Assembly (NCBI GenBank): GCA_023376005.1
Contig: CM042152.1
Coordinates: 80,127,195-80,191,194, forward strand
DNA length: 64,000 nucleotides
Source: Doryteuthis pealeii
Taxonomy: Eukaryota > Mollusca > Cephalopoda > Myopsida > Loliginidae
Direction of reading: 5' to 3'
Made by a program: the position numbers and the translations under genes. The notes under the pieces were generated by a model that saw only the letters and a program-made list of their open reading frames with translations, did no database searches and was not told where the DNA came from. This document shows positions 1-10,244 of the stretch, in pieces. Each line of letters starts with the position of its first letter. The first letter of the stretch is position 1.

Positions 1-101
1 TATTACCACCATGTGAAATGCAAACAGTTTCGTATAGGAACTGAACTCTGGTCGACAAGTCCATTTCCTACTGCTCTAACTGTTAGTCCACGCGCCTCCT
101 T
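1..101 (-). repeat. S2 tRNA-derived SINE, head part only
   Basis: This is the tRNA-like head of the S2 SINE read on the minus strand, cut by the window edge. The plus strand ends in the antisense of the box A region ('ccacgcgcctcc') and contains 'gtcgacaagtccatttcc', both shared with the full copies at 41761-42048 and 53199-53472. The box B equivalent is degraded ('gaactgaactctgg'). It is followed by a short A-run. Confidence 0.7.
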
Positions 102-330
102 AAAAAAAAAAAAAAATGTGGAATATGAGGACGAAAGTGATACCAACTGTAATTGGTGCATTGGTGCATTTGACAGGTACCAAAAGTTTAAAAAACAAAC
201 TAGAAGAACTGGAAATCAGGGGAAGAATTCTTTCGATTTCCAGACCATCCAGCCAAAAGCATTGTTGAGATTGGCTTGAATTATTATCCAATAAGCCACT
301 TCAGCTGATATTGATGATATGTAGTTAAAA

Positions 331-575
331 GTAAAGTTGGCGGAGTGACCTATTGTTGGTATCAGCTGGATAACAAGTCTATCCCTTATTTGCTAGTGCT
401 AGACCAGGGATATTTTTGGGTTTTTTTTTCTGAGGTGGAGTGCAATATCTACCATCAGCTCTCCACTGCACAGATCAGATTACCCAAGCTGTGCTCCTCA
501 TATGCTGAGTTGGTGAGGACCACCATTGAATCTGGGATCTTGCGATTCCTTAATGAATGCTCTATTAACAGCATG
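331..575 (-). repeat. S1 tRNA-derived SINE
   Basis: Minus-strand copy of the S1 family. In plus reading the tail comes first ('cggagtgacctattgttgg', 'tatcagctggat'), then the body ('ctagtgctagaccagg', 'ccatcagctctccac'), then the decayed tRNA head ('gttggtgagg...gggatcttgcgattcc'). It is diverged from the better copy at 12085-12328. The tRNA head is too decayed to be transcribed by Pol III. Confidence 0.75.
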
Positions 576-775
576 TGCAGAGATATCAGTCAGTGAGATA
601 TTGCCTTACGCCTAGAGAACAATGCCAGGGTAGCCAGCTTGTCAGTCTGGGGAGGAGCAGGATACCCTTTATATATTAATATCATCAATTATATCAACTA
701 GCAAAAAAAAAAAAAAGCACAAGTATTTAATGCACCTTTACACATATTGTGAATGCTATATCTAAATTGATGTAA

Positions 776-992
776 AAAGTTAAATATTGGTCGAGTGGTC
801 TATTGCTGGTATCAGCCAGACAGCGAGGGAGTCTATCCCCTTTTCACTAGAGCTAGACCAGGGAGATTGATTTTGCATGTTAGAGCACTACACCTACCAT
901 CAGCTTCCAGCTTTACCACACAGGTCCAAGCTGTGCTACTGAGTTGGTGAAGGCTGCTATCAAACGTGAAACCTTACGCTTCCCAGGTGATA
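776..992 (-). repeat. S1 tRNA-derived SINE, head truncated
   Basis: Second S1 copy in the same orientation about 450 bp away. It shows 'gagtggtctattgctgg', 'gccagacagcgagggagtc' and 'tatccccttttcactag', and ends near the box B region ('gtgaaaccttacgcttcc'). The box A end is missing. Confidence 0.75.
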
Positions 993-1002
993 ATCTACCA
1001 TG

Positions 1003-1716
1003 TGAGCTGAACCAACACTTAACAACAATGTATTTTATATAAGTTTCAGTTCTTGGCATGAGCACACATTTTTCATTAAAAAAAATCTTATTTTACGTTT
1101 ATGATTTAAACATAAATCTGCAATGCAAAAATAAATAAAAAATTGAAAAAGAAACCTCTTTATATCAAAAACAGTTCATTTTGGTAAAAGTGATGGCAGC
1201 CATTTTAGGTCATGTGATCATTTTGGTTTGAATAAAAAAAATAAGTATTACATCAAGTTCACTTTATTTATTACTTTTAGAGGTTGCAGCAAATGGATAT
1301 AACCTCTGGCAAATTCTTATTAGAGATTCAACAAATTTAATGCATTTTTTTTTTAAATGACTCTGGTAATTTATACAATCTGCCAAGTAACATTAAATCT
1401 AACTTAGAAAATACTTTTTTGGCAATATATACATCTATCTCAAAACTATTTAGGAAAAATTAAATTAGGAATAGCTCCCCTTTTTTTTCTTTTAGATGTT
1501 TAGCAAATATAATGTTTATGTTTAGCAAATATAATTTATAATTGATGTTTAGCAAATATAATTTTGAAATAAAAGAGATAAACATGAGAGATAAATAAAA
1601 AAAATTAAACGTAATGAACAAAAACAAAAAGAAAAAAAAAAAAAACAACTATTAGTTGGGTTTTACAGCATGTCAACCATTGGGTTAATTTATGCATGTG
1701 TCCACAAACACTATAC
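1003..1716. other. AT-rich stretch, nothing recognised
   Basis: No gene or known repeat is seen. There are poly-A/T runs and three near copies of 'tgtttagcaaatataat' around 1496-1562, a small local tandem duplication. Short open frames here come from T-runs. Confidence 0.5.
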
Positions 1717-1717
1717 A

Positions 1718-1760
<43 letters not shown>
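1717..1760. repeat. (TA)n microsatellite
   Basis: Uninterrupted TA dinucleotide tract. Confidence 0.95.
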
Positions 1761-1767
<7 letters not shown>

Positions 1768-2076
1768 GTATTTGATAATTTATCACCATTTATCATTTAA
1801 CTTGCTCTAAATGTCTTAATTTCTATATAGGAAGTACAATCAGACTCCTCCACATTAGAATTAAAGAACGTTCATTTCATAATCCTTTAATCAAATGCAA
1901 AAATAAGGACAATAATTTCTCCATTAAAATAGAGACAATAATACGCAACATTGGTAATCTCAGAATTAGAGAAAGTTTATTAATAGCCAAGTTACACCCT
2001 CACATAAACAGTAGGTTATAATTAAACACTGAATATATAATTAGTTAACATACTCATTCCATAAATACACACACAT

Positions 2077-2077
<1 letters not shown>

Positions 2078-2107
<30 letters not shown>

Positions 2108-2130
2108 AATAAATAAATGAATATATAAAT
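2078..2130. repeat. (TA)n followed by (AAAT)n microsatellite
   Basis: TA tract grading into AAAT/TAAA repeats. Confidence 0.9.
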
Positions 2131-2320
2131 AAATAAATAAAAGGAATGAAATTGAAGTGGTGTTATAACAACCATCCCAAACAAAAAACACACAAGACTA
2201 CGTCCATTTCAAAAACAGTCTCTGAAGATGAAGTTTCTTTGAAATTGATTAGACACTGGACATTATTTTATTTTTTTTATATGCATTGTAATTGCCTTCT
2301 TAATATAAATAAATAATAAT

Positions 2321-2322
<2 letters not shown>

Positions 2323-2358
<36 letters not shown>

Positions 2359-2372
2359 CACACACACACACT
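2323..2372. repeat. (TA)n then (CA)n microsatellite
   Basis: TA tract followed by a short CA run. About 100 bp upstream, at 2220-2250, is a CTGAAGA...GAAA string like those discussed as hammerhead-like. Confidence 0.9.
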
Positions 2373-2410
2373 TATCACATGTTCTCTCTCACTAATATAT
2401 ATAGAGTTAA

Positions 2411-2521
2411 GGTAGCGTGGACATGGAGTCAACACTTGTTTATTGACAGTTACTCACCTATAAAGATTGAATAGGCAAATAATTGTCAGTAACCAAGTGT
2501 TGATTCCATGTCCACGCTACC
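2411..2521. mobile_element. 111-bp MITE flanked by TTAA
   Basis: Terminal inverted repeats of 28 bp with one mismatch (left begins 'ggtagcgtggacatgg', right ends 'ccatgtccacgctacc'). The element is flanked on both sides by TTAA (2407-2410 and 2522-2525), the target duplication of piggyBac and Kolobok transposons. There is no coding capacity, so it would need a transposase supplied in trans. A left-end-only copy is at 44730-44766. The superfamily is my inference; the inverted repeat and TTAA flanks are seen directly. Confidence 0.8.
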
Positions 2522-2649
2522 TTAATTCAAATATAAATGCTCTTTCAATGATATTGAGTATTATCTGATTAATGTAATATAACGCCCATATTATCCACTA
2601 TATAAGATATCCCAATTGACACAAATAGTATATCTACACACAGAGGCAA

Positions 2650-2705
2650 TGTATTTACCCAACCCACTTTCCATGGGTAGGATGTGACACAAGGTCACAA
2701 GTATT
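2650..2705 (-). repeat. S3 SINE tail fragment
   Basis: 'tttacccaacccactttcc' plus 'ggatgtgacacaaggtc' match the tail of the S3 copy at 60046-60166. The head is absent. Confidence 0.6.
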
Positions 2706-2936
2706 TGATATAATTAATTATATCAAATCAAAATTTGATAATATGCAGCAGATTAGCAATTACAGTTTATATTGTGGGATGAAACAGTTAATCTCATAAT
2801 AAACAAATGCAAGGAATACAAAAGTAAGCATGAATGGGTAGGAAACATGATCCACTTGGAATTGTGCAAGAAATTAAAATTTGATCCTGTTGATGAACAG
2901 AACCAGAATCTGTCATAGAAAATGAACCCATAATAT

Positions 2937-3126
2937 GGTTATTTCATATAACTCCAACATAAACAAAGGGGAACCACTCTTGACTGAATTTATTTATTTA
3001 TTTATTTATTGATCGACTAGGAAAAAAGATGGGGTTAGGGTTTAGGGTTAGTTTAATGGGAAAATAAATAATTTATCAGTCAAGAGGGGTTCCCCTTTGT
3101 TTATGTTGGAGTTATAGGAAATAACC
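2937..3126. mobile_element. 190-bp MITE with 8-bp target duplication (Merlin-like candidate)
   Basis: About 51-bp terminal inverted repeats with two mismatches, beginning GGTTATTTC and ending GAAATAACC. The flanks carry an exact 8-bp duplication CATAATAT (2929-2936 and 3127-3134). The centre holds (ATTT)n and a telomere-like stretch ('ggggttagggtttaggg'). A second copy with its own 8-bp duplication is at 45735-45942. A GG start with an 8-bp duplication fits Merlin better than hAT, but no transposase is present to confirm that. Confidence 0.85.
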
Positions 3127-3644
3127 CATAATATTCTCTGGGACTGTTAAAAACAATTCACCTTATCCCAACCAGAAAAAGTATCATAATAATTAACAAA
3201 AAGAAAATAACTTATCTCGTGGATTTTGCCATTCTAGCAGATCATAGAGTGAAAATAAAAGAAAACAAAAAGCAACAACTACTTAGATCTTGCCAGAGAG
3301 CTGAAAAAGCTGTGGAAGGTAACAGTGATACCAATTGTAGTTAGAGCTCTTAGAACTGTCTCCAAAGACCAGGAAAAAAAACCTGAGGAAACTGGATATC
3401 AGAGGAAGAATCAAGACCATCCAAACCAGAGTATTGTTGAAATTGGCTAGAATACTAAGAAGAGTCTTGGAGACCTAAGGAGACTTGCTGTCACTTAGAC
3501 TTCAGTAAAAAAATAAAAATAAAATAAAAATGAAATAAAAAAAACATCCGTTAGAATTGGTATGAAAAACTTGCATCATGTGAAAATTATAATTCCTGAA
3601 TTTTTACTATTGAGAAAATTTATCAGTTAAACAACATTGTTCAA

Positions 3645-4128
3645 TAGGGTAGGTTGATTTTTCATCTTTTTAAAAAATATAAAATTCTCCCAAACTGAAA
3701 GTTAGGTGTTGATATAATGAATACTGATACCAAAAACTAGATCTCTTACTTGCACCATTGTTTGAGGAAATAGAATCAAAGATCATCTACTAAAATTCAC
3801 CAAAATTCATTGATTTCCAACATTTAGCCTAGAAATTAGTTAGAAAATTTAGCAATTTCAATATTTAAAACAGAAAAGATTGTCACTTTAAATGAAACGA
3901 ATAAAATATTATAACTATAATTCAAATTCAAAAAAGAAAATGCCCCCTTCACCACCTACACCGCTGATAGGCTGCTTTTTGCCTCATTAATTAAGCTGTA
4001 ACAGGGATAACATTTTAAAAGATTGAAATCTATTTCCTCAAACGAAGGCAAAGTTTTAAAGAAAAATTTTGTTTGATAATTCTTTCACCACATGGGAGAT
4101 ATCACAGTTCCAAAATCGACCTACCCTA
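3645..4128 (-). mobile_element. hAT-type MITE, full length (copy 1)
   Basis: 484-bp element bounded by TAGGGTAGGT...ACCTACCCTA inverted termini and flanked by TTGTTCAA (3637-3644) and TTGCTCAA (4129-4136), an 8-bp duplication with one mismatch. The body matches, in reverse, the copies at 38450-38951 and 60183-60657. TAGGG termini and 8-bp duplications are typical of hAT elements. There is no transposase frame. Confidence 0.9.
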
Positions 4129-4420
4129 TTGCTCAAGCAGTTCATTCCAGAAAAGATTATCACTGTCTATAGAAGAGATTAACTGGGATTATGCTTTCAT
4201 TGGATTATCAACAAGATAAAACAATGGTTTATAACAAATCTGCCATTGTAAATACACTTTGTTTATGCCTTTTTTTTTATTGCTTCTTTGTAAGATATCC
4301 AAGATATAAACTCCAATTTCATTTTTTTTTTAGACATTTAAAAGAAAATTAATAAATCTTATAAAATTTAGAATATTAAAATTTAAAAATTACCCACATG
4401 CACATACAAATGCTATGAAG

Positions 4421-4698
4421 TGATCGTGGTGTAATTGTTGTCATCAAAGGAAATGGACAAGGGACATGAGTTCAAATCCTGGACAAGGCTGGTTGCATTT
4501 CATATGGCACTAATACCCTTGGGAAAGGTATGAATCCAACTAGGAGTAAATAGTAGGGAGGACTAGGCTCTTCAGACTTGGTACGGCAACTGCTGGTTTA
4601 GAAGAAGGAAAACTCTGAATTCAGTTGGTAAACTCCTCTTGAAAAATTGACCTTGTGTCACATCCTACTTGTGTGGAAGAGTTGGTAAATACATAAAT
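4421..4698 (+). repeat. S2 tRNA-derived SINE, near full length
   Basis: Head with a box A-like 'cgtggtgtaattgttg' and a box B-like 'gagttcaaatcctgg', then the S2 body ('taatacccttgggaaaggta', 'taaatagtagggaggac') and the tail 'gaccttgtgtcacatcc' to 'ttggtaaatacat'. One of the more complete plus-strand copies. Confidence 0.85.
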
Positions 4699-4864
4699 AA
4701 ACGCTTATATATGCCTATATGTATGTTGCATAAGTAATTAGTGTCAATTTAATGTAGGGATTCTTTAAATAAGCAAGCTTCTCGGTTGGTTGGTTGTTAT
4801 ACAGCATATCAATACTTTTCAGGTCAATATTTAAAAAAATTGAAGTGTACCTCAATATTAAAAA

Positions 4865-5070
4865 TAAATTGTTATCAATATTATATATATATATAATTTT
4901 GATTATATATATAATATATAATTATAATTTTTTTTTCAAATAAATTGTTATCAATATTATGTTAATTGTCATCAATATTATGTTTAATTGTCATCAATCA
5001 ATTGTTATCAATTGTTATCAATATTAAAATTAATTGTTATCAATATTAAAAATTAATTGTTATCAATTCT
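4865..5070. repeat. Irregular ~20-bp tandem repeat
   Basis: At least seven copies of 'attgttatcaatatta' variants (ttgtcatcaat, ttgttatcaat), interrupted near 4883-4935 by TA-rich sequence. It behaves as a small degenerate minisatellite. Confidence 0.7.
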
Positions 5071-5099
5071 TTTCAGGTCATTTATTGTCAAATCAAGAC

Positions 5100-5180
5100 A
5101 TTTTTGATAAACAAAGAACTCAGGTTGCTTACAGTACCTGCTGTTGCTTAAGTAGTTACCCAGTTAACTACTGAACATGC
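5100..5180 (-). repeat. 5S-rRNA-derived SINE fragment
   Basis: 'gttgcttacagtacctgctg' followed by 'agtagttacccagttaact' matches, in reverse, the segment after box C of the 5S-headed SINEs at 53641-53835. Short and decayed. Confidence 0.5.
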
Positions 5181-5379
5181 CTCCCAGGTGGTAGTGCCAA
5201 AGTATTTTTATAGCAAAGTATTACCTCCCCAAATAGTCATTACATTTAGTGTATGTAATTTATATGCAAATACAAAACCTATTATGGGATATCAGTAACA
5301 ATATGCATAGATAATTTTATTAGTGAATTGATATCTGTATTTCTCTGAATTTTTGAGGCTTGATGATTAGTATTATCTG

Positions 5380-5541
5380 CATTATTCAGACTATTGTCCT
5401 CATCTTCATTGCTATCTGTACAACGTTTCGGCCAAAGTACCCTCCAGTCTGAGAAGAAATACATGAAGAAGGCCGGAGGGCACATTGACTGAAATTCAGA
5501 TAACAATGAAGATGAGGACAATAGTCCGAATAATGCAGATA
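5380..5541. repeat. Inverted repeat carrying a 'gaggacaatagtc' module
   Basis: The left arm (5380-5450) and right arm (5462-5541) are reverse complements over about 70 bp, sharing 'agatgaggacaatagtc' and 'gtacagatagcaatgaag'-type sequence. The arm carries the string 'tggccgaaacgttgt' on the minus strand. Related single arms occur near 5640-5740, 20830-20910, 21120-21200 and 54470-54545. Confidence 0.7.
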
Positions 5542-5563
5542 ATACTGATATCTGTATGTTTGT

Positions 5564-5625
5564 TTGTTTTACGGCATATCAACCGGTGGGTCATTTAATG
5601 CCAGCAAAGTTTTGAAAGATTCAAA
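5564..5625 (-). repeat. LINE-type 3' tail
   Basis: 'ttttacggcatatcaacc' followed by 'gtgggtcatttaatgcc' is the minus-strand form of the shared tail described in the findings. Confidence 0.65.
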
Positions 5626-5739
5626 GTTCAAAGAGAAAGTTCCAGAGTCCGACAAGCAATACCTGAAGGCCAGAGAGCATATCAGCCAAAATGGTGTATA
5701 GACAACAATAAAGATGAGGACAATAGTCCAAATAATCTA

Positions 5740-6063
5740 AATAATACAAAGTATGAAAGTATATTTAAAAAAAAAAAAAAAATCAAAAAAAATCAGTGCC
5801 CTTCTTTTTATTCTATCATTTCAAAAGGTGAGATCTAGAGATGAGAGATATCTTGGGTAAAAAAAAGAAGAAAAAAGAAAGAAATTGATTTTGAAGGAAG
5901 AAACAATATATTCATTGCATTTCTTCAGCATTTTCTTATTAATATATCTGAGAAGTGTAAACATTATCCAAAGATGAAAACACTGAGTTCAAAGAAATTT
6001 ATTAGAGGAAATAATATCCTGTGTCTGTAAATATAGAACGGGCCTCAAGTGGGTGAAGACGTG

Positions 6064-6094
<31 letters not shown>

Positions 6095-6480
6095 AATAAA
6101 AAGATAAAAATACAAACAACAACACAAATAAGCAATATAATACAACATCTCACTTTTGGCTAAAAAGAATTTTGTTTTTTTCAAAAAAAAAAAAAACCTG
6201 GATATAATCCCTCACCTGGAAATCTAGTTACCTGAACACGCCTATTTATACGCTGAAACCGATACAACAGTTTAGTTTTTTTGTGAGTTGGCCAAGTTGA
6301 GCTTTATGGTAGGTGACTTTGCCAAATTAATAGTCAAGGCTTTTGATTTCTATTTGGCAAACTAAAATGGCTACAAGATGATTGGACTGGTGAGGAAAAG
6401 GCTTGCTCTTTTTTTGTTTATTTTGGGATCTAGCGTTTCATAGAAAATTAGACATGCTGTTGAACCTATTATGTCAGTGA
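5740..6480. other. A-rich low complexity, no gene seen
   Basis: Contains a poly-A run at 6063-6091 and several shorter A-runs. No recognisable element apart from AT-rich filler. Confidence 0.5.
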
Positions 6481-6514
6481 GTATCCATGTGCCTTGTTGA
6501 TTTCGCTCAAAACA

Positions 6515-6890
6515 TCTATATTAATACTGTTGTGCCTTAATCTTCCAATGTTATCATCTTGCAACACCCTCTTGAAATGCAAAAATGTAAATCCTATGAG
6601 CTTTGTTGATTAGGCTCAAAACATCTATATATTAATACTGTTGTGCCTTAATCTTCCAACTGTTATCATCTTGCAACACCCTCTGGTTAAAAATGAGACC
6701 ATCCAAATGATCCAAGATGAAATGCAAAAATGTAAATCCTGAGTATCTATGAGCTTTGTTGATTAGGCTCAAAACATCTATATATTAATACTGTTATGCC
6801 TTAATCTTCCAACTGTTATCATCTTGCAACACCCTCTGGTTAAAAATGAGACCATCCAAATCATCAAAGATGAAATGCTGATGTCCATTA
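6515..6890 (+). mobile_element. Helitron-like 5' units in tandem (three, no 3' end)
   Basis: Three consecutive units each begin A|TCTATATNTTAATAC (TC at 6515, 6624 and 6777), run through 'gttatcatcttgcaacacc' and end 'gattaggctcaaaaca'. The complete spacing is 153 bp; the first unit is internally shortened to 109 bp. The units match the 5' end of the element at 12789-13253. The 3' hairpin end is absent here. Confidence 0.8.
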
Positions 6891-7139
6891 TGAAATTAAC
6901 AGCTGATAAATTTTATGATGATTTTATAAAAAAAAATGTAAAGTTTGTTTTCCTGTAACTCAATGTTTTTTTTAAATTTACAATTAATGTTTTTCTCATT
7001 CATTCATTCAGGACTTTTGAAACTTTTCCTTATAGGACATGTGACCTTTGACCTTTATGTTTCTACATGTGAGTGTGCTTTTAACTCTTTTATCATTAAT
7101 GTCATTTGTAAATTAGAAAGATAAAAATTTGTTCCACCC

Positions 7140-7692
7140 TGTCAGCTAGGGCAGTAGAATATGCCGACTGCCGACTGAAGAAGGGTAAGACACCCCACCC
7201 CTCAACAGAGCCACCTGTTGGCTGTGGGTAGCGACCCATAATACCTGAGGACAGGATCCTGGTGGCTGAAACACTCCACTTTGGCCCTTACTTAGACTAG
7301 ACAGGTGGGTGGAGAGGCCCCCTCCCATCAATTGGCTGGCCCATCAAACCCTATTGCCCTTATGCAAACTCCAACCCTTTTTATCATCTATGTACTAGAA
7401 GGTGGTGGCTGAGGGTCTTTACGTCCTGGGAATGGTGTTAAACTATCTGATAGTGAGGTCCCAGTTTTGGGGGTCTGGGAAATGTGGAGAACTGCTTCAC
7501 CACCATTACTCCCAGGTCCACTCTGACCCAGAGTGGTAGTACCTGTTAGGGTTCCATCTATGGTTAAACAGAAAATTTGTTTACAAAAAGAATGAGTTTA
7601 AAAATTTTTCTTCCAAACTATCACTATGAATCTTTTAAAACTTTGCCAGCATTAAATAACCTACCGAGGTTGATATGCAATAAAACAAAACA
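7140..7692 (+). repeat. L repeat (LINE-like 3' region), plus copy
   Basis: About 550 bp shared with 8160-8725 and 17398-17990 (both minus) and 63520-63812 (plus). Landmarks are 'gccacctgttggc', 'gcccttacttagac', 'aactatctgatagtgagg', 'gtccactctgaccc' and 'gtagtacctgttaggg', ending in the shared tail 'ggttgatatgcaataaaac'. No tRNA or 5S head is seen, so I read it as a 5'-truncated LINE end or a large SINE. Confidence 0.75.
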
Positions 7693-8159
7693 AAAAAAAG
7701 CCCAGCTTTTTTGCTTATAGCTGAGAGGCTGGCAACAATGACCAATCCTTTGCCAGACTTCTTAGAGGAGTTGGATTCATGCCTTTACCAATTCAATTAC
7801 CACAAAGGGAATAAACTTCCTCAGCTAGGATTTGAACCTGGTTTACAGATTCCATTTTCTGTGTTGATAAACATTAAACCCGCTCCCCGCTAACTCCCCC
7901 CCACCCCTGCTTCACTGTCTGTTTATTTGAGATATAATTGGACAGACTTCATTAACTGACTTTTCTTCCGTCTGATAAACAAATGCTTTCAATGAAGCAC
8001 CTGTTCTAATGAAAACATGATAGTCACTGACTCAGTTGGTAGAACTCTCAACTTTACATCCAAAAGATAAGTAAAAAGTTTTCGGAGTGGCCTATTGTCG
8101 GTATCCATCCAGTAGATCATCTAAGAAGTTTATCAAATTCAAATGACCAACAATATTGG

Positions 8160-8725
8160 TTTGGTTTGGTTTGTGGCATATCAACCTCAGTGGGTCATTT
8201 AATGCTGACAAAGATTTGAAATAAATCAATTCTTAATGGATAATACAATTTTGTTTATCAACTCCTGTTTTTCTATTTAACCCATAGATGGTACCTAACA
8301 GGTACTACCACTCCGGGTCAGAGTGGACCAGGGAGCAATGGTGATGAAGGGGTGCTCCACATTCCCCAAACCTCCAAAACTGGAACCTCACCATCAGATA
8401 GAGTTTAACGTCATTCCCAGGACATAAAGACCCTCAACCACCGCCTTCTTGCACATAGATGTTAAAAAGGGTTGGGGCTTGCCATAAGGGCAATAGGGTT
8501 GGAGCTTGCCATAATGGTGCTAGGGCTTGATGTGACCAGCCGATTGATCTCTAACCGCCCGTCTAGCCCAAGATAGGGCCAAAGTGGAATATTGCAAGTC
8601 ATGGACTGCTCAACCACCTGGGTTCTATCCTTAAGCATCACTGGTCGCCACCCACGACCAACAGGTGGCCCCATTGAAGTATTTTTATTATTTCCACAAA
8701 TTGTATGAAACTTCAGTGGCTTAGA
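8160..8725 (-). repeat. L repeat, minus copy
   Basis: Reverse-oriented counterpart of 7140-7692. It starts at the tail ('gtggcatatcaacctcag') and proceeds through 'aggtactaccactccggg' to 'ccaacaggtggcccc'. The two copies lie about 470 bp apart in opposite orientation. Confidence 0.75.
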
Positions 8726-8742
8726 CACACGTAGTAATAAAA

Positions 8743-8992
8743 GTAAAGTTGGTGTAGTGGTCTATTGTTGGTATCAGCCAGACAGCAAGGGAGTCTATCC
8801 CCTTTTCACTAGTTTTAGACCAGGAAGATTTTTTTTTTACAAGCTGAAGTGCCACACCTACCAGATGCTTTACCTCACTGATTTGATTACCCAAGCTGTG
8901 CTACTCTTGCCCAGAGTTGGTGAGGGCTGGTATTGAACCAGGAACCTTGCGATTCATAAGTGGATACTCTTCCAACTGAGTTAAACTGACCT
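8743..8992 (-). repeat. S1 tRNA-derived SINE
   Basis: Tail 'gtaaagttggtgtagtgg', body 'gccagacagcaagggagtc', and decayed head 'gttggtgagg...gaaccaggaaccttgcg...ccaactgagttaaactg', which preserves the antisense of boxes B and A in weakened form. Confidence 0.8.
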
Positions 8993-9126
8993 TTACTAGA
9001 CACACAGGAAAATGATTGAATATCTCATCTACAGAAAGTGATGTCAATGCACACATAGGAAAGGCATGACTGCTATAAACAGTTTTATCCATTATATGGG
9101 AATCTGATCTTACTTATAAGATAAAG

Positions 9127-9129
<3 letters not shown>

Positions 9130-9191
<62 letters not shown>
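9130..9191. repeat. (TA)n microsatellite, ~62 bp
   Basis: Long pure TA tract. Confidence 0.97.
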
Positions 9192-9193
<2 letters not shown>

Positions 9194-9381
9194 AGAATGA
9201 ATGTGAAAAGTATTAGCATATGAAGGTGCTCAATGCTAAAATAGCAGAGCAGAATCAGATATCAAATATTATTGATTCAATATCCCGTAACTAAAGATTT
9301 TTTTAACTTGTTTAACTTAACATTTTGACCGTCTGATGATTGCAAGTGTGATGAAACTTTAGTTATGGATATTAAATCCAT

Positions 9382-9414
9382 TATATATATATATTATATA
9401 TATATATATATATA
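9382..9414. repeat. (TA)n microsatellite beside an S1 fragment
   Basis: TA tract. About 50 bp upstream lies 'ctgatgattgcaagtgtga' followed by tgaaac, a hammerhead-like string. Confidence 0.9.
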
Positions 9415-9502
9415 GTGCCACGCCTACCATCAGCTCCCCACTTTACTGCACAGATCCCAGCATCTTGTGGTCCTACGGTGGATGTTATACTGACTGAGCT
9501 AC
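9415..9502 (-). repeat. S1 SINE fragment
   Basis: 'gtgccacgcctaccatcagc' to 'ctgactgagctacc'. The middle of the tRNA head is deleted. Confidence 0.65.
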
Positions 9503-9653
9503 CAAAAGATACTACGTTCAGTTCAGATCAATTCTTTTTCTGAAACAGATTATTTTAATGGCATGTCATACCCATCTGGGGAATTGTGTATATTGTAGAT
9601 TTTTTGTGGAGCTTCTTAAGATTTTGCACATGATTATATCATATCAAGTATTT

Positions 9654-9890
9654 GGTTATATCAAACTTAACAGACCTAAATCCACCATTATATGTCACCC
9701 CACCGAGAAAAAAAAAAAAAATCAGGGAATTAACCAAATTTAATTAAATTTTCTGTGTTGATATATTAATGAATAGAAGATATAATGCACCAGTTATTTT
9801 ATTTAAAAACTTTTACATTTTTTCAGGTCAGTTAAGTTTGAACCATGTATCTTTGAGAATCTGTCTTATGCCTTAAAAGGTATGTGTATC
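9654..9890 (+). mobile_element. Half copy of the 435-bp foldback MITE
   Basis: Begins GGTTATATC and contains 'tccaccattatatgtcaccc', 'atattaatgaatag', 'gatataatgcaccagtt' and 'tttcaggtcagtt', matching the left arm of 32195-32629. The right arm is missing. It abuts a truncated hAT MITE directly at about 9893. Confidence 0.7.
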
Positions 9891-9892
9891 AG

Positions 9893-10234
9893 TGTTACAG
9901 CTTAATTAATGAAGTAAAAATCAGCATATTGGTGATTTCAGTGGTGATGGAGGATATTTTCAATCTGAATTTTAGTTATAGCTTATTCGTTTCATCTTAG
10001 AATAAATTTCTGTTTTGAATAATGAAATTACTAAATTTTCTAAACAATTTCTGGGCCAAATGGTGCAAAAACAAGGATTTTTTTAGTGCACTTTAACTGA
10101 TGATCTTTGATGCTATTTCCTCAAAAAATGGTACAAACAAGATCTAGTTTTTGGTATCAGTATTTATTATATCAACTTTTGCTGTTTGAGCGAATTTGAT
10201 ATTTTTTTTAAAAGTGAAAAATCAACCTACCCTA
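9893..10234 (+). mobile_element. hAT-type MITE, 5' truncated (copy 4)
   Basis: Matches the 3' two thirds of the family ('gatctagtttttggtatcag', 'tgtttgagcgaatttgat') and ends in ACCTACCCTA. The 5' TIR is lost, so no target duplication can be read. Confidence 0.8.
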
Positions 10235-10244
10235 CTGCTCAGCC

